64,000 nt of DNA from Streptomyces hyderabadensis (GCF_020404845.1 NZ_JAIOJZ010000019.1:62001-126000); one strand, 5' to 3'; shown: positions 26,189-35,367, counted from the first letter of the stretch. Notes: generated by a model from the letters alone, not told the origin. Made by a program: numbers and translations.

Positions 26189-27352
26189 ATGAACTACCAG
26201 CCCACTCCCGAGGACAGGTTCACGTTCGGTCTGTGGACGGTCGGCTGGCAGGGCCGTGACCCGTTCGGTGACGCCACCCGGCAGGCCCTGGACCCGGCCG
26301 AGTCGGTGCGGCGCCTGTCCGAACTGGGCGCGTACGGCGTCACGTTCCACGACGACGACCTGATCCCCTTCGGATCGAGCGACACCGAGCGGGAGGCGCA
26401 CGTCAAGCGGTTCCGGCAGGCACTGGACGCGACCGGCATGAAGGTGCCGATGGCGACGACGAACCTGTTCACGCACCCGGTGTTCAAGGACGGCGCCTTC
26501 ACCGCCAACGACCGGGACGTGCGCCGCTACGCGCTGCGCAAGACGATCCGCAACATCGACCTCGCGGTCGAGCTGGGCGCGAGCGTCTACGTGGCCTGGG
26601 GCGGCCGGGAGGGCGCGGAGTCCGGCGCGGCCAAGGACGTGCGGGACGCCCTGGACCGGATGAAGGAGGCCTTCGACCTGCTGGGCGAGTACGTCACCGA
26701 GCAGGGCTACGACCTGAAGTTCGCGATCGAGCCGAAGCCGAACGAGCCGCGCGGTGACATCCTGCTCCCGACGGTGGGGCACGCCCTGGCCTTCATCGAG
26801 CGTCTCGAACGGCCGGAGCTGTACGGCGTGAACCCGGAGGTCGGCCACGAGCAGATGGCCGGTCTCAACTTCCCCCACGGGATCGCCCAGGCCCTGTGGG
26901 CGGGCAAGCTCTTCCACATCGACCTCAACGGCCAGTCGGGCATCAAGTACGACCAGGACCTGCGGTTCGGCGCGGGCGACCTGCGGGCCGCGTTCTGGCT
27001 CGTCGACCTGCTGGAGCGGGCCGGGTACGCGGGCCCGCGGCACTTCGACTTCAAGCCGCCGCGGACCGAGGACCTGGACGGCGTGTGGGCGTCGGCGGCG
27101 GGCTGCATGCGCAACTACCTGATCCTCAAGGACCGGGCCGCGGCCTTCCGCGCCGATCCGCAGGTGCAGGAGGCGCTGGCCGCGGCCCGGCTGGACGAGC
27201 TGGCCCGCCCGACCGCCGAGGACGGTCTGGCCGCCCTGCTGGCCGACCGGACCGCCTACGAGGCCTTCGACGTGGACGCGGCCGCCGCGCGCGGCATGGC
27301 CTTCGAGCACCTCGACCAGCTCGCCATGGACCACCTCCTCGGCGCCCGCTGA
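26189..27352 (+). CDS. xylA: D-xylose isomerase
   Basis: A 387-residue TIM-barrel enzyme converting D-xylose to D-xylulose (and glucose to fructose) with two divalent metals. It has the classic Streptomyces sequence: MNYQPTPEDRFTFGLWTVGW at the N-terminus, catalytic His54 in FHDDDL with Asp57, the metal ligands in IEPKPNEPRGD, HEQMAGLNFPHG and FHIDLNGQSGIKYDQD. Start ATG at 26189 with GAGGAG upstream; five extra in-frame residues to 26174 are not needed. Divergent from xylB and followed by a strong terminator. Confidence 0.97.
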   Translation: MNYQPTPEDRFTFGLWTVGWQGRDPFGDATRQALDPAESVRRLSELGAYGVTFHDDDLIPFGSSDTEREAHVKRFRQALDATGMKVPMATTNLFTHPVFKDGAFTANDRDVRRYALRKTIRNIDLAVELGASVYVAWGGREGAESGAAKDVRDALDRMKEAFDLLGEYVTEQGYDLKFAIEPKPNEPRGDILLPTVGHALAFIERLERPELYGVNPEVGHEQMAGLNFPHGIAQALWAGKLFHIDLNGQSGIKYDQDLRFGAGDLRAAFWLVDLLERAGYAGPRHFDFKPPRTEDLDGVWASAAGCMRNYLILKDRAAAFRADPQVQEALAAARLDELARPTAEDGLAALLADRTAYEAFDVDAAAARGMAFEHLDQLAMDHLLGAR

Positions 27353-27368
27353 CCGGTACGGTTCCGGT

Positions 27369-27415
27369 GCGCGTGCTCCGGCCTCCTGCCTCGCGGAGGG
27401 GGCCGGAGCACGCGC
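27369..27415. terminator. strong bidirectional terminator after xylA
   Basis: GCGCGTGCTCCGGCC (27369-27383) and GGCCGGAGCACGCGC (27401-27415) form a perfect 15-bp stem with a 17-nt loop that itself can pair (TCC/GGA). It lies 16 bp after the xylA stop and 97 bp after the SWIM gene stop on the other strand. Confidence 0.88.
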
Positions 27416-27511
27416 GTGTCGTCCACAGGACGCACCGGGCGAGCCGGACGGGACGGCGCGGAAACGGGACCTGGCCGGCTGAGGCCCGCCAGCGCCGGGC
27501 GGCGCTGGGTG

Positions 27512-28780
27512 TCAGGTCTCGTCCCCCGTCGCGAGGACCGCCGTGGCCAGGGCCGTCGCCGGGTCCTGGTCGGCGCCGCTCGCGGGGACCCATCGGCCGT
27601 GCTCCCTGCGGTACGGCCACCAACGCCCCTCGCGGTCCAGCCGGAGCTGGTGCGGTGCCCCGACGACGGTCCACCGGTTGGCCAGGGCCCGGAACTGCGG
27701 TCGCTCGTCCTCCTCCCAGGCCGACTCCAGTGCCGCACGCGCGCGTGTGAGCGCGTCGCCCTCCACCGCCCACTCCTCTTCGAGCACCGACAACGCGGCG
27801 CCACCGCCGAGCCGCCACGCGCGTACGGCCTCGGCCAGCGCCTCCGGCGTGCGTCCCGAACCCGCACCGAGGCGGTCCAGCACATCCGGACCGGGATCCC
27901 CGGCGGCCAGGCGCACCGCATCCTGGCTCGCGGTCGGCTCCGGCGGCACGGGCCGCCGGTCGTGCCCGCCGCGCAGGGCCTCGGCCAGCAGACGGTGGGA
28001 CTCCGCCGCCGCCCGGGAGGCAAGGAAGTACAGGCGGGACGGATCGACGCCGGGCGGGGAGGCCGTCTCCGCGTCCAGGGACGGCGGTACACCCGGACCG
28101 TCCCCGAGGACGGGCGGCGCGGGCAGCGGAGGCAGGACCTGTCCCGCCGCGTACGCCTCGGCGGCGTCCACGCCCTCCGGTGGACCGGCGGGCTCCTCCG
28201 AGGGTGCTGAGCCGTGTGTCTGGAGTGCCTCTAGTACGGCGTCCTCCGCGCGGCCCCGCATCAGCAGCAGGACGAAGGGATCCTGGTCCAGCAGCCTCGC
28301 CACCTGGTAGCAGAGTGCGGCGGTGTGTCCGCAGTGGTCCCAGGCACCGCAGTCGCACTCCGGTTCCAGATCGCCCATGCCCGGCAGCAGGTCGATGCCG
28401 GCGGCCGCGGCGTCCTCCACCAGGTGCGGCGGCATGTCGCGGTCCAGCAGCGCCGCGACATGCCCGGAGCGCTCGATCGCCATGTCGACGAAGCGGTCCC
28501 ACTGCGCGTCGGAGAGCCGCTCCAGCAGGACGTCGGCCCGATGCGCCGTACGGTCCCGGTCCTGTACGACCGCGGTGATGCGCCCGGGCCGCACCGACAC
28601 CGCGCCGACCGCTCCCGCGCGCGCGAGCCTGCGCCCCGTCTTCACCTGCGCCGCGTCCATCGCCGCGTCCTCCAGCGCCTTCAGCCAGGCGCGCCCCCAC
28701 CAGGTCTGCGCGAAGCCCCGTCCCTGGGCGGGCGGCAGCGCGACGAAGGTCCGCTCCGCATCGGTGTCGTACTCAGTCAT
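27512..28780 (-). CDS. SWIM zinc-finger protein
   Basis: A 422-residue protein with a SWIM finger CDCGAWDHCGH (CxCx5CxH type, about residues 141-151). N-terminal TWWGRAWLKALEDAAMD is a conserved opening of actinobacterial proteins paired with SNF2 helicases. The remainder is Pro/Ala-rich and helical without enzyme motifs. Its ATG overlaps the helicase stop as ATGA, so both are made together and probably act together on DNA. SWIM domains bind nucleic acid or partner proteins; Shu2/SWS1-type SWIM proteins assist recombination, but a similar role here is inference. Confidence 0.85.
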   Translation of the reverse strand: MTEYDTDAERTFVALPPAQGRGFAQTWWGRAWLKALEDAAMDAAQVKTGRRLARAGAVGAVSVRPGRITAVVQDRDRTAHRADVLLERLSDAQWDRFVDMAIERSGHVAALLDRDMPPHLVEDAAAAGIDLLPGMGDLEPECDCGAWDHCGHTAALCYQVARLLDQDPFVLLLMRGRAEDAVLEALQTHGSAPSEEPAGPPEGVDAAEAYAAGQVLPPLPAPPVLGDGPGVPPSLDAETASPPGVDPSRLYFLASRAAAESHRLLAEALRGGHDRRPVPPEPTASQDAVRLAAGDPGPDVLDRLGAGSGRTPEALAEAVRAWRLGGGAALSVLEEEWAVEGDALTRARAALESAWEEDERPQFRALANRWTVVGAPHQLRLDREGRWWPYRREHGRWVPASGADQDPATALATAVLATGDET

Positions 28781-31449
28781 CGCGTACCTCCTCGCAGTTC
28801 GACCAGGTCGGCCAGTTCGGCGTCGGTCAGTTCCGTCAGCGCCGCGTCGCCCGAGCCCAGGACCGCGTCGGCGAGTTCCCGCTTGCGGTTCAGCAGGGCG
28901 GCGATGCGGTCCTCGATGGTCCCCTCCGCGATCAGCCGGTGCACCTGGACCGGGCGGGTCTGACCGATGCGGTAGGCGCGGTCGGTGGCCTGTGCCTCGA
29001 CGGCCGGGTTCCACCAGCGGTCGTAGTGCACGACGTGCTCCGCGCGCGTGAGGTTCAGCCCGGTGCCCGCCGCCTTCAGCGACAACAGGAAGACCGGGAC
29101 CTCGCCGTCCTGGAACCGTCGCACCAGCGACTCCCGTGCGGTGACCGACGTGCCGCCGTGCAGGAACATCGACGACACGCCGCGTGCGGCCAGGTGCTGC
29201 TCCAGGAGCCGTGCCATCTGCACGTACTGGGTGAAGACCAGCACGCTCGCCTCCTCGGCGAGGATCGTGTCGAGCAGTTCGTCCAGCAGTTCCAGCTTCC
29301 CGGAGCGGCCGGTGATCTTCGGCCGGTCCTCCTTGAGGAACTGCGCCGGGTGGTTGCAGATCTGCTTGAGGCTCGTGAGCAGTTTCACGATCATGCCGCG
29401 CCGCGCCATGTCGTCGGCCCCGGCGATCTCCGCGAGCGCCTCGCGCACCACCGCCTCGTACAGGCCGGTCTGTTCCGCCGTCAGGAACACCGGGTGGTCC
29501 GTCTCCGTCTTCGGCGGCAGCTCCGGTGCGATGCCGGGGTCCGATTTGCGGCGTCGGAGCAGGAAGGGCCCTACGAGCCGGGCCAGTCGCTCCGCCGCCG
29601 CCGGGTCCTGTCCGCCCTCGACGGCCCGGGCGTAGTGCCGTCGGAAGCTGCCGAGCCGGCCCAGCAGCCCGGGCGTGGCCCAGTCGAGGACGGCCCACAG
29701 TTCCGAGAGGTTGTTCTCCACCGGGGTGCCGGTGAGCGCCACGCGCGCGCGGGCGCCGATGGAGCGCAGTTGCCGCGCGGTCTCGGAGTACGGGTTCTTC
29801 ACGTGCTGCGCCTCGTCCGCCACGACCATGCCCCACGACACGGCGGAGAGCCGTTTCGCGTCCAGGCGCATGGTGCCGTACGTGGTCAGCACGAACTCGC
29901 CGTCCGCGAGACCGTCGAGGTCGCGGCGGGTGCCGTGGAAGCGTCGTACGGGCGTGCCGGGCGCGAAGCGCTCGATCTCCCGCTGCCAGTTGCCCATCAG
30001 CGAGGTCGGGCAGACCACCAGGGTGGGGCCGGATGCGTCCGCGTCCGACTGCCGGTGCAGGTGCAGGGCGATCAGTGTGATGGTCTTGCCGAGCCCCATG
30101 TCGTCGGCGAGACAGCAGCCGAGCCCCAACGACGTCATGCGGACCAGCCAGTTGAGACCTCGTCGCTGGTAGTCGCGCAGCGTGGCCCGAAGGGCGGCGG
30201 GCTGTGCCACGGCCTCCTGTGCCTCGGGGTCGGCGAGGCGCTCCCGCAGGGTGGCCAGCCATCCCGTGGGGCGCACCTCCACGCGGCGTCCGTCGACCTC
30301 CGTCGAGCCCGTCAGGGCGGCGGCGAGCGCGTCGACCGGCGTGACCTTGTGGTCCTGCCGGGCGCGGGCGCGGCGGGCCTCCTCGGGGGCGACGAGCACC
30401 CACTGGTCGCGCAGGCGCACCACGGGGCGGTTGGCCTCGGCGAGCAGGTCCAGCTCCTCGCGCGTGAGGCCCTTGCCACCGAGGGCGAACGTCCAGTTGA
30501 AGGCGAGCAGCGCGTCGGCGGACAGGAACGACGCGCCGGCCTCGGACGGCGCCGTGCGTGCCCCCGGCTCGCCGTCCGGGGGCCCCACCTCGGCGCGCTC
30601 GGTCAGGTCGCGGGCCAGCTCCCTCGGCCAGTGCACGTCGACTCCGGCGCCGGCGAGCGCACGGGAGCCGGCTCCGAGCAGCTCGGCGATCTCCTCGTCG
30701 GTGAGCTCGACCGCGTCCGGTACGGCCGCCGACAGCAGGGGCGTGAGCGACGGCCAGGCGCGCGCCGCCCGGCGCAGGGCGAGCAGAGCGTCCATCCGCG
30801 CGCGCGTGCCGAACGCGGCGGCCACGGTGCCGGCCCACACCTGGGCGGTGTCCGCGACGAGCGCGGGATCGCTGACGCTGTGCACCTGGGGGACCGCACG
30901 GAAGGTCGGCCGGGCGTCCTGGGGAGCCGCGGCCGACAGTCCCCGCACCTCGACACGCAGCGACAGCCGTACGCCCGTGTCGTGCCCGGCGGCGACGTCC
31001 AGGGCCCATTCGCGCAGCTCGGGCGAGAGCCGGGGCTCCCGCGAGGCGTAGACGGGTCCGCCCGTCACCAGTCCGGCCGCGGGGGAGCGGGGCAGCGTGT
31101 CCGCGACGGCGTCCAGGAAGGAGCGCACCAGGCCCTCCGGGTCGGGCAGGCGTGCGGGACCGGTGCCGTCGGCCGGAACCGCGTGCGCCTCGGGCGGCAT
31201 GGCGGCGGCGAGATGGCGGACCCGCTCGGTCTCCTCCGCGTCCAGCGGACCCGCGCGCCAGGCGTCGTGTCCGGCCGCGGACAGGCCGGGCAGCAACCGT
31301 CCGCATGCCACGAGGTGCAGGGCCTCGACGGCGACCGCACCCCAGAACACCGACGCCCGATGTCCGGCCGCGTCGGCACGCGCGCGGGTGAGCACCGGCA
31401 GGGCGGCCCTGACCGGGAGCAGCACCGCGGGCACGCTCACCGCTGCCAC
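28777..31449 (-). CDS. SNF2/DEAD-like DNA helicase, N-terminus uncertain
   Basis: An SNF2-family translocase of at least 890 residues. Motifs in the C-terminal half: DYQRRGLNWL, CLADDMGLGKT (Walker A, near residue 448), VVCPTSLMGNW, VADEAQHVKNP (DEAQ box), TGTPVENNLSELW, LVFTQYVQMARLLEQ, LKAAGTGLNLT and DRAYRIGQTRPVQVHR. The N-terminal half has the extended helical region usual for bacterial HepA-like proteins. The first available start is GTG at 31449 without a good ribosome site, yet coding-type sequence continues 200 bp farther upstream (listed separately). It is coupled to the SWIM gene. Confidence 0.9.
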   Translation of the reverse strand: MAAVSVPAVLLPVRAALPVLTRARADAAGHRASVFWGAVAVEALHLVACGRLLPGLSAAGHDAWRAGPLDAEETERVRHLAAAMPPEAHAVPADGTGPARLPDPEGLVRSFLDAVADTLPRSPAAGLVTGGPVYASREPRLSPELREWALDVAAGHDTGVRLSLRVEVRGLSAAAPQDARPTFRAVPQVHSVSDPALVADTAQVWAGTVAAAFGTRARMDALLALRRAARAWPSLTPLLSAAVPDAVELTDEEIAELLGAGSRALAGAGVDVHWPRELARDLTERAEVGPPDGEPGARTAPSEAGASFLSADALLAFNWTFALGGKGLTREELDLLAEANRPVVRLRDQWVLVAPEEARRARARQDHKVTPVDALAAALTGSTEVDGRRVEVRPTGWLATLRERLADPEAQEAVAQPAALRATLRDYQRRGLNWLVRMTSLGLGCCLADDMGLGKTITLIALHLHRQSDADASGPTLVVCPTSLMGNWQREIERFAPGTPVRRFHGTRRDLDGLADGEFVLTTYGTMRLDAKRLSAVSWGMVVADEAQHVKNPYSETARQLRSIGARARVALTGTPVENNLSELWAVLDWATPGLLGRLGSFRRHYARAVEGGQDPAAAERLARLVGPFLLRRRKSDPGIAPELPPKTETDHPVFLTAEQTGLYEAVVREALAEIAGADDMARRGMIVKLLTSLKQICNHPAQFLKEDRPKITGRSGKLELLDELLDTILAEEASVLVFTQYVQMARLLEQHLAARGVSSMFLHGGTSVTARESLVRRFQDGEVPVFLLSLKAAGTGLNLTRAEHVVHYDRWWNPAVEAQATDRAYRIGQTRPVQVHRLIAEGTIEDRIAALLNRKRELADAVLGSGDAALTELTDAELADLVELRGGTR

Positions 31450-31665
31450 GCCCTCGTCGGCGGGCAGGACGACCCTCAGGCTCCCCGGGGTCCCCGACGG
31501 GACGGTGCCGGGCGCTTCGCCGTCGGGCCGCCAGAAGGCGATCGTGCCGGTGCGGGCTGGATCACCGGGCAGGAAAACGGCGCAGCAGTCAGTGAGTGCG
31601 GAGATCTCAGAGGGGGTCGGAAGGGCGTTCTGCGCAGCGATGACGTATTCCTCAAATTTGACTAG
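31450..31665 (-). other. coding-like 5' extension of the SNF2 gene lacking a start codon
   Basis: The helicase frame stays open from 31449 up to a TAG near 31674 and reads as plausible protein, for instance DCCAVFLPGDPARTGTIAFW and SLRVVLPADEG with high G/C third positions. There is no ATG, GTG or TTG in frame; a TTTGAGGAA ribosome-like sequence is followed by ATACGTCATC. Either a rare start (ATA, ATC, CTG) is used, or the native start was lost. Confidence 0.55.
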
Positions 31666-31687
31666 CTAGGATGCGGCGGCCGATTAT
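31658..31687 (+). promoter_or_regulatory. candidate sigma-70-type promoter
   Basis: TTGACT (31658-31663) and GATTAT (31682-31687) are separated by 18 bp in an AT-rich patch that contrasts with its surroundings. It points toward the small membrane protein at 31912, leaving a leader of about 220 nt. Sequence match only. Confidence 0.35.
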
Positions 31688-31911
31688 ATGTGATCGGTGG
31701 AGCTGAGGGATGCGATCTGTTTGTGGCATGGCTCACTATTCAGTTGGGGAGATGTCTTCCGGTGCCTCTCCGGACTCGGTCGCGGGCGCGCTCTCAGGGG
31801 CGTGTCGGGGTCGGTCCTCAGGGACTTCTCAGGGTCGCGCCGCGGAACTGCCCAGAGCGCGGGTCCGTTTTCAGGACAGAGAGCGGCAGTGGCCGCGAAG
31901 GAGGCGACATC

Positions 31912-32094
31912 ATGTCGAAGAACGCCAAGGTCGCAGCGGGAGGAGTGGCTGCCGGACTCATCCTGCTGATCTGGCTGCCCTGGTGGGCCGCCCTGCTGAT
32001 CGTTCTGGGAGTCCCGGCCGCCGCTTATCTCAGCCTCGACCCCTCGCAGCGGCGCAGGCTGCGCCGCGTCTCGCGCAGGGAGATAGGCCGTTGA
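31912..32094 (+). CDS. small membrane protein, 60 residues
   Basis: Begins MSKNAKVAAGG, has one long hydrophobic segment (about residues 8-42, LILLIWLPWWAALLIVLG and following) that may form a hairpin of two short helices, and a strongly basic tail RRRLRRVSRREIGR, predicting the C-terminus in the cytoplasm. AAGGAGG lies 8 nt upstream of the ATG, a near-ideal site that fixes the start; the longer open frame from 31690 is leader. Function unknown. I believe similar short proteins occur across Streptomyces. Confidence 0.8.
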   Translation: MSKNAKVAAGGVAAGLILLIWLPWWAALLIVLGVPAAAYLSLDPSQRRRLRRVSRREIGR

Positions 32095-32164
32095 GGCGCT
32101 GACCTCGCGAGGCGGCCGGTTCCGTCGGTGTGCGAGAGCGGTGGGGCGCCTTCGGTGTCCCTCG

Positions 32165-33070
32165 TCAGCTGGGCCGTACGGCCATCCTGTCGAGGGCTTC
32201 CAGGAGGCCGGGCAGCGACGGCCCCCGCCCCACCGGCAGGACCTCACCGGGTTCCTCGTCGAGCAGGACGAACGCGATGTCGTCGGTCCTGGCGACGAGC
32301 GACCAGCCGGGGCCGTCGGCACGCAGCGTGCGCGCGTCACCCGGCGCGAACGACGACCGGACCCGGCCGAGTGGCGGCGGCGTGTCGATGTACGCACGGG
32401 CCTCCGCGAGGACGCGCCGGACACCGCCGTGCCGGAAGGTCCCGGCGCCGGTCCGGTCGTCCGGGGCAACGGCCTCGTCCGCGGCGCGGGCTGCCCCGAC
32501 CGCACCGGCCCCCGCGCCGTCGCCGGGGGCGCCGTTCGGTGAATCGGCGTCTGCGTCCGGCGTCGGGAACTCGGCGTCGTCGATCTGCTCCCGCCACTGC
32601 GCCCACTGCAGCGCGATCTCGTCGGCCCCCAGGCGGCGCTGTGCCGGTCCCCAGACAGTGGTGTCCGGCGGGCACAGCGGGGGCTGGTCGGTGGACTCCG
32701 GCCCGGGGTCGTGCGGCACGGGCACACCGGGGGCCGCCACGGCGACCGCGAGGGGCCAGCCGGGCAGCGCGGTGACGACCGATCGCTCGTCCGGCGACAG
32801 GTCGTACTCCATGCCGCAGTCCCAGGACGCCACGGCGACCGCGACCAGCGAGACGTCGTCGACGACGACGGTCCACCGGGCGCCGTCACCGTCCTGGCCG
32901 AGCACCAGGCCGTAGCCGTCGGCCAACGGCGGGAGACCGAGCGCGGCACACGCCTCCGGGTAGTCGTCGCCCAGCACACTCGGAAACTTCGCCGGCGTCA
33001 GCAGCACCGCCGTGAGCACATAGAGCGCATCGTCCGCGGCGGCGACGGCGTCCTCGTCCGTCCCGGCCAT
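32165..33070 (-). CDS. conserved hypothetical protein, 301 residues
   Basis: Soluble acidic protein with a predicted alpha/beta N-terminal half (LYVLTAVLLTPAKFPSVLGDDYPEACAALGLPPL, WTVVVDDVSLVAVAVASWDCGMEYDLS) and an Ala/Gly/Asp-rich linker around residues 190-225 before a second globular part ending VGRGPSLPGLLEALDRM. GGGAGG precedes the ATG at 33070. No catalytic motif recognised. The repeated pattern of a short domain on each side of the linker (compare WTVVVDD... and WSLVARTDDIAFVLLDEE) hints at two related folds, perhaps an internal duplication. Stand-alone; converges on the small membrane protein. Confidence 0.75.
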   Translation of the reverse strand: MAGTDEDAVAAADDALYVLTAVLLTPAKFPSVLGDDYPEACAALGLPPLADGYGLVLGQDGDGARWTVVVDDVSLVAVAVASWDCGMEYDLSPDERSVVTALPGWPLAVAVAAPGVPVPHDPGPESTDQPPLCPPDTTVWGPAQRRLGADEIALQWAQWREQIDDAEFPTPDADADSPNGAPGDGAGAGAVGAARAADEAVAPDDRTGAGTFRHGGVRRVLAEARAYIDTPPPLGRVRSSFAPGDARTLRADGPGWSLVARTDDIAFVLLDEEPGEVLPVGRGPSLPGLLEALDRMAVRPS

Positions 33071-33212
33071 CCCAGCCTCCCCATCGGTTCGTCCAATGGC
33101 GGGCACCCTAGTGTGCCCGGGAAGCCCTTGTCACGATTCCCAGACGCACCCGAGCTGCAGGTTTCCGGTTGGACGGGGGCGAATCGACCACTCGGCACCC
33201 GAGGCGCGACCC

Positions 33213-33539
33213 TCAGACCGCGGGCAGCCCCAGGAGCGCGCGGGCCACGTCCCGCGGGGGCTCGTCCCGTTCCCGCGCGAGCGCGATCACGGCCCGGCAC
33301 GCCAGTTCGTTGACCCCGAACGACAGGGCCTCCGGCGACACGCGGCCCGCCGCCTCGTCGATCCGGTCCTGATCGTCGTCCACACACGCCGAGACGTAAG
33401 CGGCCGCGGCCTCGAACAGGTTGTGCGAGCGGGATCCGCCGCCCGCGTCCCCCTCCCTGCTCCCCTCCGTGCGCCGAGCGGTGCGGGATCTGTCCCAAGC
33501 CTCGCGGATCCTGCCGAACAAACGGACCACCCTCCCCAT
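33213..33539 (-). CDS. small hypothetical protein, 108 residues
   Basis: Starts MGRVVRLFGRIREAWDRSR, a basic amphipathic helix, continues through an Arg/Gly-rich linker, and ends in a helical region HNLFEAAAAYVSACVDDDQDRIDEAA and CRAVIALARERDEPP. The composition suggests a small helical, perhaps dimeric, protein. It is divergent from the MpaB-like gene. The start at 33539 has only a weak ribosome site (AGGAT). Function unknown. Confidence 0.6.
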   Translation of the reverse strand: MGRVVRLFGRIREAWDRSRTARRTEGSREGDAGGGSRSHNLFEAAAAYVSACVDDDQDRIDEAAGRVSPEALSFGVNELACRAVIALARERDEPPRDVARALLGLPAV

Positions 33540-33617
33540 GAGATCATCCTGGCTGACCGTGCATCTCCTGCTACTCAACGTAGAGTTGAACCCCTGGCGG
33601 CAGAAGGGGGCGGTCAC

Positions 33618-34517
33618 ATGACGCGGCGGTTCGAACTACTGGCGCGGATCCGGAGCATGGATCCCTACGAGGACGCCTCGGAGATCTATCGGCTGTCCTC
33701 GGCCCACGAGTTCCCCTGGGACTTCGCACGTGCCCTGGAGCTGGCGCTCTACCGCACCTACGCCGTGCCGAGCATCGGCCGATTGCTCGCCGAGACGGCG
33801 GAGTTCACCGACCGGCCCCAGAAGAGGTACGACGACACGGCGCTGCTCCTCGACGCCGTGGTCGAGCACGGCTTCGACAGCGTGCAGGGCCGCACGGCCA
33901 TCCGGCGCATCAACCGGATGCACCGCAGCTACGACATCACCAACGACGACATGCGGTACGTCCTGTGCACCTTCGTCGTGGTCCCCAAACGCTGGATCGA
34001 CACCTACGGGTGGCGCAGGATGTCCCGCCACGAGACCGTCGCCTCGGCCGTCCACTACCGCACGCTGGGACGGCACATGGGCATCAGGGACATCCCGGGT
34101 TCCTACGAGGAGTTCGAAGCCTGTCTCGACGCCTACGAGGAGGCCCACTTCGCCTGGGACGAGGGCGCGCGCCGGGTCTCCGACGCCACGCTCGACCTCA
34201 TGGCCTCCTGGTATCCGCGCCCTCTCGCGCCGCTGCTGCGCGCCGGGACCCTCGCCCTGCTCGACGAGCCCCTCCTGCGGGCCTTCGGCTACCCGTCGCC
34301 GAGCCCCGCCACCCGCGCGGTCGTACGCCGCGCCCTCAGGCTGCGCGGACGCGTGGTCCGCCTGCTGCCGCCGAGGCGTGCCCCGCACCACGCCCGCCAG
34401 AACCGGGAGATCAAGGGCTATCCGAACGGCTACCGGCTGGCCGATCTGGGCACCCACCCGGTCCCCGGCGTCCGGGGCTGTCCGGTCCGGCACATCGGCT
34501 CGTCGGCCCCCGAGTGA
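33618..34517 (+). CDS. MpaB/DUF2236-type oxygenase-like protein
   Basis: A 299-residue protein of the rubber-oxygenase/MpaB-like (DUF2236) family: EFPWDFARALELALYRTYAVPSI opens it, and the central helices RINRMHRSYDITNDDMRYVLCTFVVVPKRWIDTYGWR contain the conserved histidines and arginine thought to bind a b-type heme. The Streptomyces forms are cytosolic or membrane-associated with unknown substrate; no signal peptide here. AAGGGGG lies 8 nt upstream of ATG 33618. The C-terminal tail is Arg/Pro-rich. Confidence 0.8.
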   Translation: MTRRFELLARIRSMDPYEDASEIYRLSSAHEFPWDFARALELALYRTYAVPSIGRLLAETAEFTDRPQKRYDDTALLLDAVVEHGFDSVQGRTAIRRINRMHRSYDITNDDMRYVLCTFVVVPKRWIDTYGWRRMSRHETVASAVHYRTLGRHMGIRDIPGSYEEFEACLDAYEEAHFAWDEGARRVSDATLDLMASWYPRPLAPLLRAGTLALLDEPLLRAFGYPSPSPATRAVVRRALRLRGRVVRLLPPRRAPHHARQNREIKGYPNGYRLADLGTHPVPGVRGCPVRHIGSSAPE

Positions 34518-34556
34518 AGCGCTCGCCTCCGGCGGTCGGCGCATCGGGCCCAGGAG

Positions 34557-34575
34557 GTGCCCGGCTCCCGGGCGC
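34557..34575. terminator. short hairpin between MpaB-like gene and methyltransferase gene
   Basis: GTGCCCGG-CTC-CCGGGCGC, eight pairs including one G-U wobble with a 3-nt loop, located 40 bp after the MpaB-like stop and 41 bp after the convergent methyltransferase stop. Position and form fit a bidirectional terminator; there is no U-tract. Confidence 0.45.
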
Positions 34576-34615
34576 CCAGCGGGCGGCGGCGCTGCCTGCT
34601 TGAAGGGCCCCGCTC

Positions 34616-35215
34616 TCAGTCCGCGCGGGTCGCCAGGGCGAGGAACCGGGCGTCCTCGTCGACGTACGCCGTCATGTCCCATCCGGAAGCGGTCAGCAGC
34701 GGACGGAGGTTGTGCTCGGCGCGCAGGTCGTCCGGCGTGAGCTGCCGTCGCTGCCGGGCCGCGAGTGCCGCCCGGCCGATCGGGTGGAACAGCGCCAGCA
34801 CCCCGCCGGGACGCACGACACGCGCCAACTCCCGCAGGTTCACGGCGGGATCGGGCAGGTGCGCGACGAGACCGGCCGCGAACACGGCGTCCAGCGCCCC
34901 GGAACGCAGTGGCAGCGCGGCCACGTCGGTGAGCAGCAGACGCCCGTCACGGTCCCGGCCGGCCCGTACGGCGGCCCGGAGCATGGCAGGCGTCAGATCG
35001 GCCCCGACGACCAGCCCCGTCGGCCCCACGGCCGCACGCAACGGAGGCAGGGCCCGGCCGGTGCCGCACCCCGCGTCCAGCACGCGAGCACCTTCGCGCA
35101 GCCCCAGCTCGGCGACCGCGGCCGCGTAGGCCGGGCCGTCGTCGGGGAACCGGCGGTCCCAGTCGGCGGCCCGGGAGCCGAAGAATTCCTGCACGCGCGT
35201 GTGGTCGTCGCTCAT
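34616..35215 (-). CDS. class I SAM-dependent methyltransferase
   Basis: A 199-residue methyltransferase of the UbiE/Methyltransf_11 type. Motif I VLDAGCGTGRALP, the post-I acidic residue in VVGADLTPAML, motif II DAVFAAGLVAHLPD and motif III VVRPGGVLALFHPIGR are in place. Substrate unknown. ATG 35215 chosen over an ATG three codons earlier because GGGGGAT spacing is better. It is divergent from the MHYT gene. Confidence 0.85.
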   Translation of the reverse strand: MSDDHTRVQEFFGSRAADWDRRFPDDGPAYAAAVAELGLREGARVLDAGCGTGRALPPLRAAVGPTGLVVGADLTPAMLRAAVRAGRDRDGRLLLTDVAALPLRSGALDAVFAAGLVAHLPDPAVNLRELARVVRPGGVLALFHPIGRAALAARQRRQLTPDDLRAEHNLRPLLTASGWDMTAYVDEDARFLALATRAD

Positions 35216-35367
35216 GCTTCGCATGATCCCCCAAGACCACCGAAGAGGTCGCAGCGCACACGTTCGAGCGTGACGCGATCGTTCCAGTGCCTGTCTGTGT
35301 CATATAGCAACACCTTTCGAAATGCGCCCCCGTTGTGCGCCCCGTTCGGGACTAGCGTCCCGGGGCC

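Noticed and set aside
28939..31665. A 908-codon open frame on the plus strand
   Set aside because: It is antisense to the SNF2 helicase and its translation is Arg/Gly/His-rich without any domain.
33555..33590. CAAC-N5-GTTG dyad between the 108-residue protein and the MpaB-like gene
   Set aside because: Arms of only four bases; too weak to call an operator.
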